From Confluentibacter flavum (GTDB lineage: Bacteria > Bacteroidota > Bacteroidia > Flavobacteriales > Flavobacteriaceae), in assembly GCF_002843175.1 (NCBI RefSeq), contig NZ_PJEO01000056.1, forward strand, positions 124,001 to 188,000: DNA of 64,000 bases, in the 5' to 3' direction. The stretch's first letter is position 1, and every line of letters starts with the position of its first letter. Shown piece after piece: positions 8,064-17,353 of this stretch. The position numbers and the translations under genes are program-made. Under the pieces are notes generated by a model. It did no database searches. It worked only from the letters and a program-made list of their open reading frames with translations, and was not told the DNA's origin.

Positions 8064-9254
8064 ATGCAAAATATGCCAGATATTTTAAAAAAAACGCAGG
8101 AATTCGTTTTTAATTTATTTAAAGAAAAACTTCCAAGTACATTTCTATACCACAATTACACCCATACAGAATGTGTTTGCAATGGTGTTGACGAAATTAT
8201 TGAAAACACCAATCTTAACGAAGAAGATCGTTTAGCCCTAAAACTAGCAGCACTCTTACATGATACCGGCTATATTAAAACTATTGAAGGTCATGAAAAT
8301 GAAAGTGTAAAAATAGCCACTGGTTTTTTAAAAGAACATGGTGTTGACAACAAAACCATCGACAGTGTAAACCTTTGTATTTTGGCGACAAAGCTTGATA
8401 GCAAACCAAATACCACACTAGAAAAAATTATAAAAGATGCCGATACATCTCATTTTGGTAAAGACAATTTTAACGACGCTAGCGAATTTTTAAGAAAAGA
8501 GCTTGAAATATTGGACATTAAAAACTACTCTCCAAAAGAATGGTTGGACGAAAATATAAAATTACTTTCAGAGCAACATCAATTTTATAGTGATTATGCT
8601 CTTAAAAACTGGCAACCACAAAAAGAGAAAAACTTATCTAAGCTTATAAATAAAAAGGGGAAACTGACTTTGAAATCAAAAACCGAGGATCTTAAAACCC
8701 AATTCAAAAATGAAAATCCAGAACGTGGTATTCAAACATTTTTTAGGGTTGCTTTAAAAAACCACATAAAGCTTAGCGATATTGCCGATACAAAAGCCAA
8801 TATTTTATTATCGGTCAATGCCATCATTATTTCGCTTGTACTTTCTAACTTGATTTCAAAATTAGACAACCCTTCCAACCACTATTTAATAATTCCGACA
8901 GTTATTTTTACCATATCAAGTGTTATATCTATGGTATTGTCCATTATTGCCACAAGGCCCAATATAACCAGAGGAGAATTTACCATAGAAGATGTTGAAC
9001 AAAAACGTGTTAACTTAACCTTTTTTGGAAATTTCCATAAAATGGAACTTAAGGAATACCAATGGGCCATTTCAGAACTTATAAAAGACAAAGATTATCT
9101 ATATGATTCTATGACCAAAGACTTATATTTTTTAGGAAAAGTTTTAGATAGAAAATATAGAATTTTAAGGGTTACCTACAACATATTTATGACAGGCATG
9201 ATTATATCTGTTATTGCATTTGCTGTAGCCTTTAAAATAACCAAAGGAGGGTAA
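8064..9254 (+). CDS. HD-domain phosphohydrolase fused to a PycTM-like (DUF5706) membrane domain
   Basis: Residues 1-190 form an HD-superfamily metal phosphohydrolase with intact ligands: YHNYTHT (His30, His34), LLHDTGY (His66-Asp67), EGHE (His77) and KDADTSH (Asp125/127). After a charged linker, residues from about 235 match the Pycsar effector transmembrane domain: NHIKLSDIADTKANILL leads into hydrophobic segments near 250-270 and 280-305, a soluble loop, and a last helix near 370-392. In Pycsar defence, PycTM effectors respond to cCMP or cUMP made by a pyrimidine cyclase. No cyclase gene is nearby, and the HD half might instead hydrolyse a nucleotide. I use the ATG at 8064; a TTG at 8046 would add six residues. 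The gene diverges from the phosphoesterase and converges on the GAF gene. Confidence 0.78.
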   Translation: MQNMPDILKKTQEFVFNLFKEKLPSTFLYHNYTHTECVCNGVDEIIENTNLNEEDRLALKLAALLHDTGYIKTIEGHENESVKIATGFLKEHGVDNKTIDSVNLCILATKLDSKPNTTLEKIIKDADTSHFGKDNFNDASEFLRKELEILDIKNYSPKEWLDENIKLLSEQHQFYSDYALKNWQPQKEKNLSKLINKKGKLTLKSKTEDLKTQFKNENPERGIQTFFRVALKNHIKLSDIADTKANILLSVNAIIISLVLSNLISKLDNPSNHYLIIPTVIFTISSVISMVLSIIATRPNITRGEFTIEDVEQKRVNLTFFGNFHKMELKEYQWAISELIKDKDYLYDSMTKDLYFLGKVLDRKYRILRVTYNIFMTGMIISVIAFAVAFKITKGG

Positions 9255-9308
9255 ACCTTAACTATACTGGTAAAATCTTAACAGTTAAGCCTACGCCAAG
9301 CAAGATAC

Positions 9309-11678
9309 TTAGGCTTTAATTTCATTCATTAGATCATTATAGGTAAAGAAATTTTTAGCGTCTTTTCCTTTATCTTTATAAAGTAAACTTACCCTTATGG
9401 CTTTTAAGCCGGTAACACCTTGAAGATTTTCCAACTCTACAATTTCTTCATCTATATCAAGCATTTTTTTGGATTGTAAAAACTTGATATAGCGTAAATA
9501 TTCTATTTCATCTTCTTTGTGGGAGTAAACAATAGCGATTTTACCTTTACCTGTTATGCGTTCTTGGGTTCCTTTAATGAAGGCTTTGTCTACTCTCTTT
9601 TTAACGACCTCATATCTGGCATTATAAGTCCCATCTACATCAAATTTTTTCTCATCCATTCTAAATCTTATGGATAGGGGTTGATTAAAAACCAAAATCA
9701 TGGAAGCAATATCTAGGCTTAATGGATAATTATCTTGGTTGCTATAATAGGCGTTTTCCATTTCGCACATTGCCTGAAGTTGCCATAGCCTGAGGTTGTA
9801 TAGATATATGATGTTAAAACTATCTTCCTTTGTAATAGTTTCTCCTATATACATATTGTGCTCTACACCATCGGTTTTAAAACGTTCAAAAAAATGCGGG
9901 TACATTTTTTGTGCCTCAACTTGTTTTTCATCCAGCAGCCTAGCCATGTTTTTATTGATTAGTGCTACTGTGTCGTCATAATTTTTACGGTAATGGTATA
10001 CTAGTCCTAGGCTTTCATCTATTTTACTAAAATAGTCGTGAATAGCTTCGTTAAATGAATGGTCTTGTTTTAAAAGAAACTTGAACAACGGTTCTATTTC
10101 ATTTTTAAAGAAGAGAGAAAGTATCAATTCGCTATCAACTTTGAAATTAGATGTCAATTCTTCTTTAAAGCTTTCAATTTGAAATCGTATTTGACTGTAA
10201 ATGGGTAACGCTCTTTCACTTTCTATTTTTTCAAGTATTTTTTCTGTCAAACTGAGCTGTAAAGTCAAATCTCTTTGGGTGGCTTTATTTCTGGCATCAG
10301 ACGACCCTTTTATATCCATTTGACCAAATAAAGGATACACATTTTCGAACACAATTTTTTTGAAGGTCGCATTGCCTTCTTGCTTTTGTTTATCAAATAA
10401 AAATTTCTTTGCGGCATTTTTAAATTTCCACGATACACTAGGATGTATGGAAGTACATTCTTGTTGAATAACAGCCTCTATCAAATTATGTTCTTCCTTT
10501 TTAGATCTCTCTACAGTAGACACTATAAATGGCATGATGTCCACTAGTTTATTAGCATTAATGCTATTTAAAACTTTTGGTTTACTTGAAACAAGTTCTA
10601 AAATACCCAACAATTCACCATTACTGGCTATAGGCGCTAAAATGGCACTTTTAATGCCTTGGTCTTTTAAAATTTTAAACTTAGAACTATCCGAAAGCTT
10701 ATCAAACTTATCAACATCGGATATGGAATAGAACTTTTTTTCATTCAGAAGCATATCATAACACTCATGGCATAAAGATGATTCACAAAGTAAGCCCTCG
10801 TTTTTATTAACAAGAAAACTTACCATGTCCTCTCCCAAAACCCGCTCGAAGCTATCTTCTTCTTTATTATAGACCGAAAACCCAACTTTTAAATCTTTTA
10901 AACCCAATAGTGATTGAAAAACATTTTGAAACTCTTTTATAAAATTTTCGTCCTTTTGTTTTACCTCACCAATTAAACTGGATTTTATGTTTGAAATAGA
11001 TTGATCGTCCGTCACATCAAAAATATTGGATATAACAAACCCTTTGAAAATATGGCTATTGGGCGGGAATTTCGCTTTCCAAAGCTCTATATTTCCAAAA
11101 TTATCCAACAGTTCTTCATAATCATCTTGGGTAATTTTTACAGCTTTATCTGTTGGCACAATTTCACAAAAATCGGCATTGTACAATATTTTATAATAGC
11201 GCTTAATACCATGAGCATCTGGTATCTCGTAAAACATGGGGCGTTTTAAGCTTAAGTTGTAACCATAACAAAAATTTAAGATGACCGTACAAGCAATAAT
11301 GTAGGTGTCATCTTCGGGCATATTTTTAATTTTAAGCTCAAAATCCTTTCCTGCTGTTTTAATAATATTTTTAAACCTTGCGGAAGCATTAAATATAATA
11401 TTTTGAAAAGGAACCGATGCCGTTTTAATTTCGTTGTATGTTAAGAGCGGACTAAATGAATCTTGCAATATGGTTTTTATTGGTTCCTTGTATGTTTCTA
11501 ACAATGAAAAATCCGTAAAACCTTCCCTAAGCGCAGGGTATTTTTCCTGAAACTCTAAAATATGTTTTGCTTTTGTAATCATAAAATCGTCTCCACTGCC
11601 AAGCAGAGCTTCATACTGCTCCAATAACTTTTTAAAGCTTATTTGCAAAAGCATTGGGGATTCAATAGGTTGGTACAT
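9309..11678 (-). CDS. large GAF-domain protein of unknown role
   Basis: A 789-residue soluble protein starting at the ATG at 11676-11678; the longer frame to 11717 adds an unlikely basic leader. The only domain I recognise is a GAF-like module in the middle, from about ENFIKEFQNVFQSLL to ILAPIASNGELLGILELVSSK. It includes a CHECYD cysteine cluster within this domain. N- and C-terminal regions are helical or mixed and match nothing I can name. There is no histidine kinase, GGDEF or HTH segment. It may be a cytoplasmic sensor or scaffold. It converges with the HD-PycTM gene with only 54 bases between stops, which shows neighbourhood but not cotranscription. Confidence 0.6.
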   Translation of the reverse strand: MYQPIESPMLLQISFKKLLEQYEALLGSGDDFMITKAKHILEFQEKYPALREGFTDFSLLETYKEPIKTILQDSFSPLLTYNEIKTASVPFQNIIFNASARFKNIIKTAGKDFELKIKNMPEDDTYIIACTVILNFCYGYNLSLKRPMFYEIPDAHGIKRYYKILYNADFCEIVPTDKAVKITQDDYEELLDNFGNIELWKAKFPPNSHIFKGFVISNIFDVTDDQSISNIKSSLIGEVKQKDENFIKEFQNVFQSLLGLKDLKVGFSVYNKEEDSFERVLGEDMVSFLVNKNEGLLCESSLCHECYDMLLNEKKFYSISDVDKFDKLSDSSKFKILKDQGIKSAILAPIASNGELLGILELVSSKPKVLNSINANKLVDIMPFIVSTVERSKKEEHNLIEAVIQQECTSIHPSVSWKFKNAAKKFLFDKQKQEGNATFKKIVFENVYPLFGQMDIKGSSDARNKATQRDLTLQLSLTEKILEKIESERALPIYSQIRFQIESFKEELTSNFKVDSELILSLFFKNEIEPLFKFLLKQDHSFNEAIHDYFSKIDESLGLVYHYRKNYDDTVALINKNMARLLDEKQVEAQKMYPHFFERFKTDGVEHNMYIGETITKEDSFNIIYLYNLRLWQLQAMCEMENAYYSNQDNYPLSLDIASMILVFNQPLSIRFRMDEKKFDVDGTYNARYEVVKKRVDKAFIKGTQERITGKGKIAIVYSHKEDEIEYLRYIKFLQSKKMLDIDEEIVELENLQGVTGLKAIRVSLLYKDKGKDAKNFFTYNDLMNEIKA

Positions 11679-11883
11679 AACAGTTAAACGATTTTTTTTA
11701 TGACTATAAAAATACAAAATATATAGAATAGACGACCGTAATTGGTTTTTATTACAAAAAAACTGAATTATTTTATCCTTGGGTAATACCGACTATATTT
11801 TAGGTATATTGAAAGTTGAAAATAGATAGGATATCCATTAAACGAGTGGAAACAATTAGTTCTCTGAGTCTTTAAAAGAATTA

Positions 11884-11913
11884 AAAAAGTCCGCATAAAA
11901 ATGCAGACTTTTC
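11884..11913 (-). terminator. rho-independent terminator after tRNA-Tyr
   Basis: On the minus strand AAGTCTGCAT, a TTTT loop and ATGCGGACTT form a stem with one G-T pair, followed by a run of T. It lies about ten bases past the tRNA-Tyr 3' end. Confidence 0.75.
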
Positions 11914-11922
11914 GAGTTAAAG

Positions 11923-12004
<82 letters not shown>

Positions 12005-12015
12005 AAAACCGAGGG

Positions 12016-12046
12016 CAAATATATTACTCTTCCCTAATAACGCAAA
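12016..12046 (-). promoter_or_regulatory. Bacteroidota-type promoter of tRNA-Tyr
   Basis: On the minus strand TTTG (12043-12046) and TATATTTG (12016-12023) are separated by 19 bases, an exact match to the published -33/-7 consensus for the Bacteroidota primary sigma factor. It sits just upstream of the mature tRNA 5' end at 12004. Confidence 0.8.
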
Positions 12047-12062
12047 ATAAAAAACACGGATT

Positions 12063-14792
12063 TTACAATTGATATATCAATCTAAACGACACAAATAGTG
12101 GTTGTATAAAATACTCTGTGGCACTAATAGATATATTATTTGCATTGGTGTTACTTTGCGATTTTGTATTAAATAAGTTAGTCGCTCTAAGCTCATACTC
12201 CAACTTGGAATCAGCGTCTTTTCTATAAGACAAAGAGGCATTCCAAAATTTAAAATTATTAAGCGTTTTTACTCCATCGCTATAGTTATTATAAGAGAAA
12301 TCGGTTTTAAACGTAAAGGACTTTAAAATAAGGGCATCTACCAGTATAGATGGTGATTTTGTATAGAATGTATTATTGTTATTTTCTTGAATACTGTGGC
12401 GGTATGCAATTTCAACATTGGGCGCCGTTTTAAAATTGGTTCTTAACTCACCTCCATAGGTTTGAGTGAAGCTCTCGTTTACAGATTGAACACCATTAAA
12501 AAATTGGTTGAATTTTGAGTAATTAAATGTGCCATTTACAGACGCTCTAATTTTACCAAATGTTCGTTGATATCTACCATTGGCACTCGCACTTTCATCA
12601 GCAAATGGAGAATTAAAAGGGGTGTTTACAAATATGACATTATCTGAAGCTGTTTGGTCTATTTGGTTTCTAATGTTATCAATACTTTTATTATAGTTAA
12701 GCCTAGCGGAAATGTTAGTGAAATTAAACATACTGAAACTATTATAATTTAGGCTTACGTTATGGGACAAAGCACTTTCTAAATCTGGATTACCCGTAAA
12801 CAATGAACTGTACCCGTTTAAAACCAAACCTGCTGCAAATTGGGACACATCGGTAAACTGTGTTTGAACACCATAGTTTAAAGTAATTTGTTCGCTATTT
12901 TTTATTTGCATCAATACATTTACATCTGGCAATACCCTAAAGAAATTATCGGTAACAGTTTGACCCAACTGTGCGTTTTTAGTACTATAGGCATGTGCTG
13001 AAAAGCCTGGTGTGAGGGTAAAAATACCGGATTTTAATCTGTAATGAAATCCTAAATAGATGTCACTAAAATTATATTTAATGATATTATCATCCAGACC
13101 ACCATTTAATGTTGGTGTGGGATTGAACATGGAATCATTATCTAGAAATTGGAAGATATTAGAATTGAATTTTTGTGTACTCAATATGGTTCCTAAAGTG
13201 ACATTGATATTACTTGTATTATTTAAAATATTCCAATAATCTACTTTGGCATCAATTTGATTACTTTTTACTCGTTTATTTTGATTAAGGTTATAACTCA
13301 ATTGATCTCTATCTAATCCTAAACTCAAAGCTGTACCATCATAAGAATCTGAATCAACATCATCGTTATTTGTTGGATCATTAGCTAAAATAGCATTATA
13401 GAATGGATCTTCATCCTGCAATAAATGCAACACTTCTAAAGCAAAAATATTGGTATCATTAAGCGTATAATAATACTTTAAATTTTGGTTAAGGCTGTAG
13501 GGACTTGAGCCTTCCGCCTGAAGAACGTCACCATTTATACTTGAGAAAAACCCTTGATCTTGGGATTCTTTTGACAAGCGACCCATAATATCATAATCTA
13601 GTTGATTACTACCATTGGGTTTATATTTGGCCGACAATTTTAGCATCCCTAAATCACTACGTTGTACCGTGTTACTTTCAGTACTCTCATCAGGTATGGC
13701 AGAGTCAGGGGCTAAATATTGGACAAACCTATTTTCTTGCATTTCTGTTTTATTATTAGAGAAAATAGCAAACCCACTTAAATCCAATGTTTTTTTAGGA
13801 GACCAGCTAAAATTAGCTGCTGCCAGTTTTGAAACAATATTTTTGGCTCTATTATTCTGGGCCGTTAAAAAAGCCAGATTGTTGGATCCCAAATTTATAT
13901 TGGTACCACTTTGCTGGCTAGGATTGTTAAACCCACCCGTAAAGTTAAAATAATCTCGACGGGTAAAAGCAACTTCACCTAAATTGTTCAAATCGGTAAT
14001 AAGATTAATGCTATAAGTTGGGCTGTAATAAAATAGTTTGGGCTGTAATAAATACAATCCATCTTGATTTGAATACCCACCACCGGCGGTTACTGTACCA
14101 AACCAGAAATTTGTTTTACCTTCCTTTAATTTAATATTGATGGCAACATTGTCTTGGTTGTTGGTTACACCACTTAACTGACCAACCTCAGCATAATTTT
14201 TAAGCACTTGTACTTTGTCAACAACATTGGAAGGGATGTTTTGGGTGGCCAGTTTGGTATCGCCATCAAAAAACTCCTTGCCATCCACCATGATTTTAGA
14301 AACTACTTTCCCCTCTATCTCTATTTGACCGTCATCATTAATCTGTACGCCAGGTAAATTTTTGAGAACATCCCCAAGTTTTCTTTCTGTTCCAGTATTA
14401 AAAGAATCGGCATTATAAGCAATAGTGTCGCCACTAATGGTTACTGGCATTTCGTAAATTAATTCAATTTCATCTAGGGTATTATCATTTTCTAAATTAA
14501 TATCTAAAAAAATGTCTTGATCTGTTGTGGTTACATCTTTTTGAAAGGTTTTCATACCAATATAACTTACCTGTATTTTGTAAATTGTATTTTTATCTAA
14601 AGCCAACCTGTAACGACCGTCTGAACTGGTAATTCCGTAAGAATCCAACTTTTGTGTTTGTTGATTAAGGGCAATTACACTTGCCAATTCTAAAGGTGTT
14701 CCAATACTATCCTTTACAATACCTTCTAGTTTTACTTGTGCATACGTAGAGCATGCAACTAAAACAGTTACTATTAAAATTAATTTTTTCAT
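12063..14792 (-). CDS. TonB-dependent-receptor-like outer-membrane beta-barrel protein
   Basis: The 909-residue protein begins with a signal peptide ending near TYAQ. A carboxypeptidase-regulatory-like domain follows (about 20-105, KLEGIVKDSIGTPLELASVIAL). Next comes a plug-like segment (NLPGVQINDDGQIEIEGK, VQVLKNYAEVGQLSG), then a long beta-barrel of the outer-membrane-barrel family ending in FRLIYQL. No TonB box is obvious, and the layout fits the group annotated simply as outer membrane beta-barrel protein. It lies 36 bases downstream of a GLPGLI gene on the same strand, a common flavobacterial pairing that suggests a joint envelope function. Substrate is unknown. Confidence 0.82.
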   Translation of the reverse strand: MKKLILIVTVLVACSTYAQVKLEGIVKDSIGTPLELASVIALNQQTQKLDSYGITSSDGRYRLALDKNTIYKIQVSYIGMKTFQKDVTTTDQDIFLDINLENDNTLDEIELIYEMPVTISGDTIAYNADSFNTGTERKLGDVLKNLPGVQINDDGQIEIEGKVVSKIMVDGKEFFDGDTKLATQNIPSNVVDKVQVLKNYAEVGQLSGVTNNQDNVAINIKLKEGKTNFWFGTVTAGGGYSNQDGLYLLQPKLFYYSPTYSINLITDLNNLGEVAFTRRDYFNFTGGFNNPSQQSGTNINLGSNNLAFLTAQNNRAKNIVSKLAAANFSWSPKKTLDLSGFAIFSNNKTEMQENRFVQYLAPDSAIPDESTESNTVQRSDLGMLKLSAKYKPNGSNQLDYDIMGRLSKESQDQGFFSSINGDVLQAEGSSPYSLNQNLKYYYTLNDTNIFALEVLHLLQDEDPFYNAILANDPTNNDDVDSDSYDGTALSLGLDRDQLSYNLNQNKRVKSNQIDAKVDYWNILNNTSNINVTLGTILSTQKFNSNIFQFLDNDSMFNPTPTLNGGLDDNIIKYNFSDIYLGFHYRLKSGIFTLTPGFSAHAYSTKNAQLGQTVTDNFFRVLPDVNVLMQIKNSEQITLNYGVQTQFTDVSQFAAGLVLNGYSSLFTGNPDLESALSHNVSLNYNSFSMFNFTNISARLNYNKSIDNIRNQIDQTASDNVIFVNTPFNSPFADESASANGRYQRTFGKIRASVNGTFNYSKFNQFFNGVQSVNESFTQTYGGELRTNFKTAPNVEIAYRHSIQENNNNTFYTKSPSILVDALILKSFTFKTDFSYNNYSDGVKTLNNFKFWNASLSYRKDADSKLEYELRATNLFNTKSQSNTNANNISISATEYFIQPLFVSFRLIYQL

Positions 14793-14828
14793 TAAATTAT
14801 CTTAAGATTGGTTTAATTGGTAATATTT

Positions 14829-15662
14829 TTAGAAAGGTCCACGTCCGCCGCCGCCCATATTTCTGCCTCCAGAATTTTCACGCATTTCCGCTTCTTTTTC
14901 TTGAGCTATTTTTTCATATTCAGCCGTAGTGACTACTTTACCTTTAGATGGGACTTTTAACTTTTCTTTCTCTGTCGGATTTAGGACAATCTTAGAGCAT
15001 AAAATAACCGTATTGTTGTCATGAAGTTCTAATATCAATCCTGGTAAGCCCCAATAATCACTTGGGCCTTGGCTAACAGGTATTTGTGGGGTGTACCAAG
15101 CAGTAACCGTATATTCGGTTGGAGCTTCTACTTGATTTTCGTTATTGTTTCTTCCAAAAGGCATAGCTGTTCCACCAACAACCTTTCTAACTGCAGTAGC
15201 TTTAAAACATAAGTATTGTCCAATCATTTTAGATTCTGACCCCATGTCCCAATTCAATTTTGGCAAACTATCTACTATTAAAAATTGTTTACCATATAAA
15301 TCTGCCTGTTGGATTAACTTTCCTTCTTTTACATTTTTATAATATTCTCCACCCCCGGCACCCATCATTCTAAAACGCATGTTTCCACCACCTTGCGCAG
15401 GAGCTTCTAATTTTTCTTCTTCCTTATAAAAAGATTCTGATTGATTAAATGTAAGAATGAAGATTTTCTCCAATGAGCTTCTCATACGTTCTGCTATTTG
15501 CTTTTTTTGCTCCTCACTCATTTGTCTGCCACCAAAATTCATATCTAACGATGTTTTGGTTTGGTAATAAGCCTGTCCTTGAAAGTCTTTTTGAGCAAAG
15601 GATAAAACTGTAGCAAAAACTAATAAGACTGTAATAACTATTTTTGAAGATATAATTTTCAT
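14829..15662 (-). CDS. GLPGLI family secreted protein
   Basis: The product has 277 residues and an N-terminal signal peptide (ISSKIVITVLLVFATVLSFAQ). It carries the family-defining motif in PSDYWGLPGLILEL near residue 205. GLPGLI proteins are restricted mostly to Bacteroidota and have no established biochemical role. The body is glutamine-, methionine- and glycine-rich (MRFRMMGAGGGEYY), and the tail is RNMGGGGRGPF. It is the first gene of a pair with the barrel protein at 12063-14792. The Met/Gly-rich composition would suit metal handling, but that is only a guess. Confidence 0.88.
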   Translation of the reverse strand: MKIISSKIVITVLLVFATVLSFAQKDFQGQAYYQTKTSLDMNFGGRQMSEEQKKQIAERMRSSLEKIFILTFNQSESFYKEEEKLEAPAQGGGNMRFRMMGAGGGEYYKNVKEGKLIQQADLYGKQFLIVDSLPKLNWDMGSESKMIGQYLCFKATAVRKVVGGTAMPFGRNNNENQVEAPTEYTVTAWYTPQIPVSQGPSDYWGLPGLILELHDNNTVILCSKIVLNPTEKEKLKVPSKGKVVTTAEYEKIAQEKEAEMRENSGGRNMGGGGRGPF

Positions 15663-15913
15663 ATGTAACTATTTATTGTTTTTTAATGGTCATATGGTAT
15701 CGCCTTATTTTGATTGGTGTTCTTTTTTGCAACTTATTATTAATGGCGATTTCATAACTTTAATGTTAATGTTATTTATGAACTTGGTTTAATGGCATTT
15801 AGACTAACTTAAATTCATTTCGTTTAATCACATATTGTTAAATTTTTATTGAATTACTTAATTAAATTTTTTTTGCAGAATTTTGATTAGGTTTTTGTAT
15901 TTTCAAACCCACT

Positions 15914-16696
15914 ATGAAACACCTATATTATATTATCACATTTTTCTCTTTATCAATAGTTCTTCAAGATTCTATAGAACCAACATTTATAGAGAAAACC
16001 GAGTTTACTGCCGATACTTTAGTGAGCATAAATGATTTTAATACTACATTTTATATCGTAGAAAACATCCTGTTTAAAAAAAGTGAAGAGGTAAAAGGCA
16101 TTGATATTGGTTACAACAACTTTCAATTAGGGAGTATTACCTCTGTAAATACATTTAATCCTTTAAAAATTAATGTTTTTTACAAAGATTTCAATACAGT
16201 TGTAGTTCTAGATAACAGACTAGCTGAAATATTTAAAGTTGATTTCAATGCGGTTCAGCCATATAAAAACGTTACACATGTATCAACTGGATTCGATAAT
16301 ACCCTTTGGGTTTTCAATCAAGACACACAAGATTTAGAGCTTTATGATTATAAAACTAATGCCGCTCGTGCTAAAACGTTACCAATTAATGGCAGCGTTT
16401 TAGATTTAAAAAGCAATTATAACACTTGCTGGTTACTTACTAAAGACTATTTATACGTGTATAATTATTTTGGAAGTTTGTTAAAAAAAATGGATAATGA
16501 TGGTTATACCCAAATAGTTGAAAACAATGGAAATCTTATCTTAAAAAAAGATAACGAGTTGTTTTATTTGAAAGACGGTACAGAAACACCTAACACCATT
16601 AAACTCCCTAATTTGTTAATAAATCAGTTTTTTGTAACCAACGAAACCTTGTATATTTACGATGGTAAATTTCTTCATAAATTTAAAATAAATTAA
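15914..16696 (+). CDS. conserved exported protein, possibly beta-propeller-like
   Basis: A 260-residue protein with a hydrophobic N-terminus (HLYYIITFFSLSIVLQ) suited to a signal peptide or anchor. The rest is a run of short beta strands with recurring patterns such as VSTGFDNTLWVFNQDTQDLELYDY and NGNLILKKDNELFYLKDG. These look like partial beta-propeller blades, but I do not recognise a named family. Its stop codon is three bases before the deoxynucleoside kinase start, so the two are almost certainly cotranscribed. That adjacency is the only clue to context. Function unknown. Confidence 0.7.
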   Translation: MKHLYYIITFFSLSIVLQDSIEPTFIEKTEFTADTLVSINDFNTTFYIVENILFKKSEEVKGIDIGYNNFQLGSITSVNTFNPLKINVFYKDFNTVVVLDNRLAEIFKVDFNAVQPYKNVTHVSTGFDNTLWVFNQDTQDLELYDYKTNAARAKTLPINGSVLDLKSNYNTCWLLTKDYLYVYNYFGSLLKKMDNDGYTQIVENNGNLILKKDNELFYLKDGTETPNTIKLPNLLINQFFVTNETLYIYDGKFLHKFKIN

Positions 16697-16699
16697 AAC

Positions 16700-17314
16700 A
16701 TGCATATTGCAATTGCCGGAAACATAGGAGCCGGAAAAACCACACTTACCAGATTATTAGCAAAACATTATAAATGGGAAGCTCAATTAGAAGATGTTGT
16801 AGACAATCCTTATTTAGATGATTTTTATAATCAAATGGAGCGTTGGAGTTTTAATCTACAAGTTTACTTTTTAAACAGCAGATTCAGACAGGTATTGCAA
16901 ATTAGAAAAAGTGGGAAAGACATTATTCAAGATAGAACTATCTATGAAGATGCCCATATTTTTGCTCCCAATTTGCATGCCATGGGGTTAATGACCAATC
17001 GTGATTATGAAAATTATAAATCCCTTTTTGATTTAATGGAATCGCTAGTTCAAGGTCCTGATGTATTGATTTATTTACGAAGCTCCATCCCAAATTTGGT
17101 AGCACAAATTCACAAACGCGGTCGTGATTACGAAAACTCTATAAGTATTGATTATTTAAGCCGATTGAACGAACGGTATGAAGCTTGGATTCACGGTTAC
17201 AAAAAAGGAAAACTTTTGATTATTGATGTTGACAAACTTGATTTTGTTGACAAACCAGAAGATTTAGGACATGTCATCAACACAATTGATGCAGAGATAA
17301 ATGGATTGTTTTAG
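16700..17314 (+). CDS. deoxynucleoside kinase
   Basis: This 204-residue enzyme should phosphorylate deoxynucleosides with ATP for nucleotide salvage in the cytoplasm. The P-loop GNIGAGKTT is at residues 7-15, the acidic DVVDNPYLDDFY segment follows, and QDRTIYEDAHIF corresponds to the catalytic and substrate-binding D-R-x-I-Y-E-D motif. The lid arginines are in KRGRDYENSISIDYL. Length is typical. Which base it prefers cannot be told from sequence. A second, divergent kinase of the same family is fused to FolK at 29342-30484. It lies directly behind the exported protein at 15914-16696 and is followed by a PAP2 phosphatase 39 bases on. Confidence 0.9.
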   Translation: MHIAIAGNIGAGKTTLTRLLAKHYKWEAQLEDVVDNPYLDDFYNQMERWSFNLQVYFLNSRFRQVLQIRKSGKDIIQDRTIYEDAHIFAPNLHAMGLMTNRDYENYKSLFDLMESLVQGPDVLIYLRSSIPNLVAQIHKRGRDYENSISIDYLSRLNERYEAWIHGYKKGKLLIIDVDKLDFVDKPEDLGHVINTIDAEINGLF

Positions 17315-17353
17315 AAGGCTTTAGAATAAAATTGTTACTTAGATTTTCAATAC

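Noticed and set aside
8064-11678. Calling the HD-PycTM and GAF genes a two-gene defence operon
   Set aside because: They are convergent on opposite strands and cannot share a transcript. No cyclase or nuclease partner is present.
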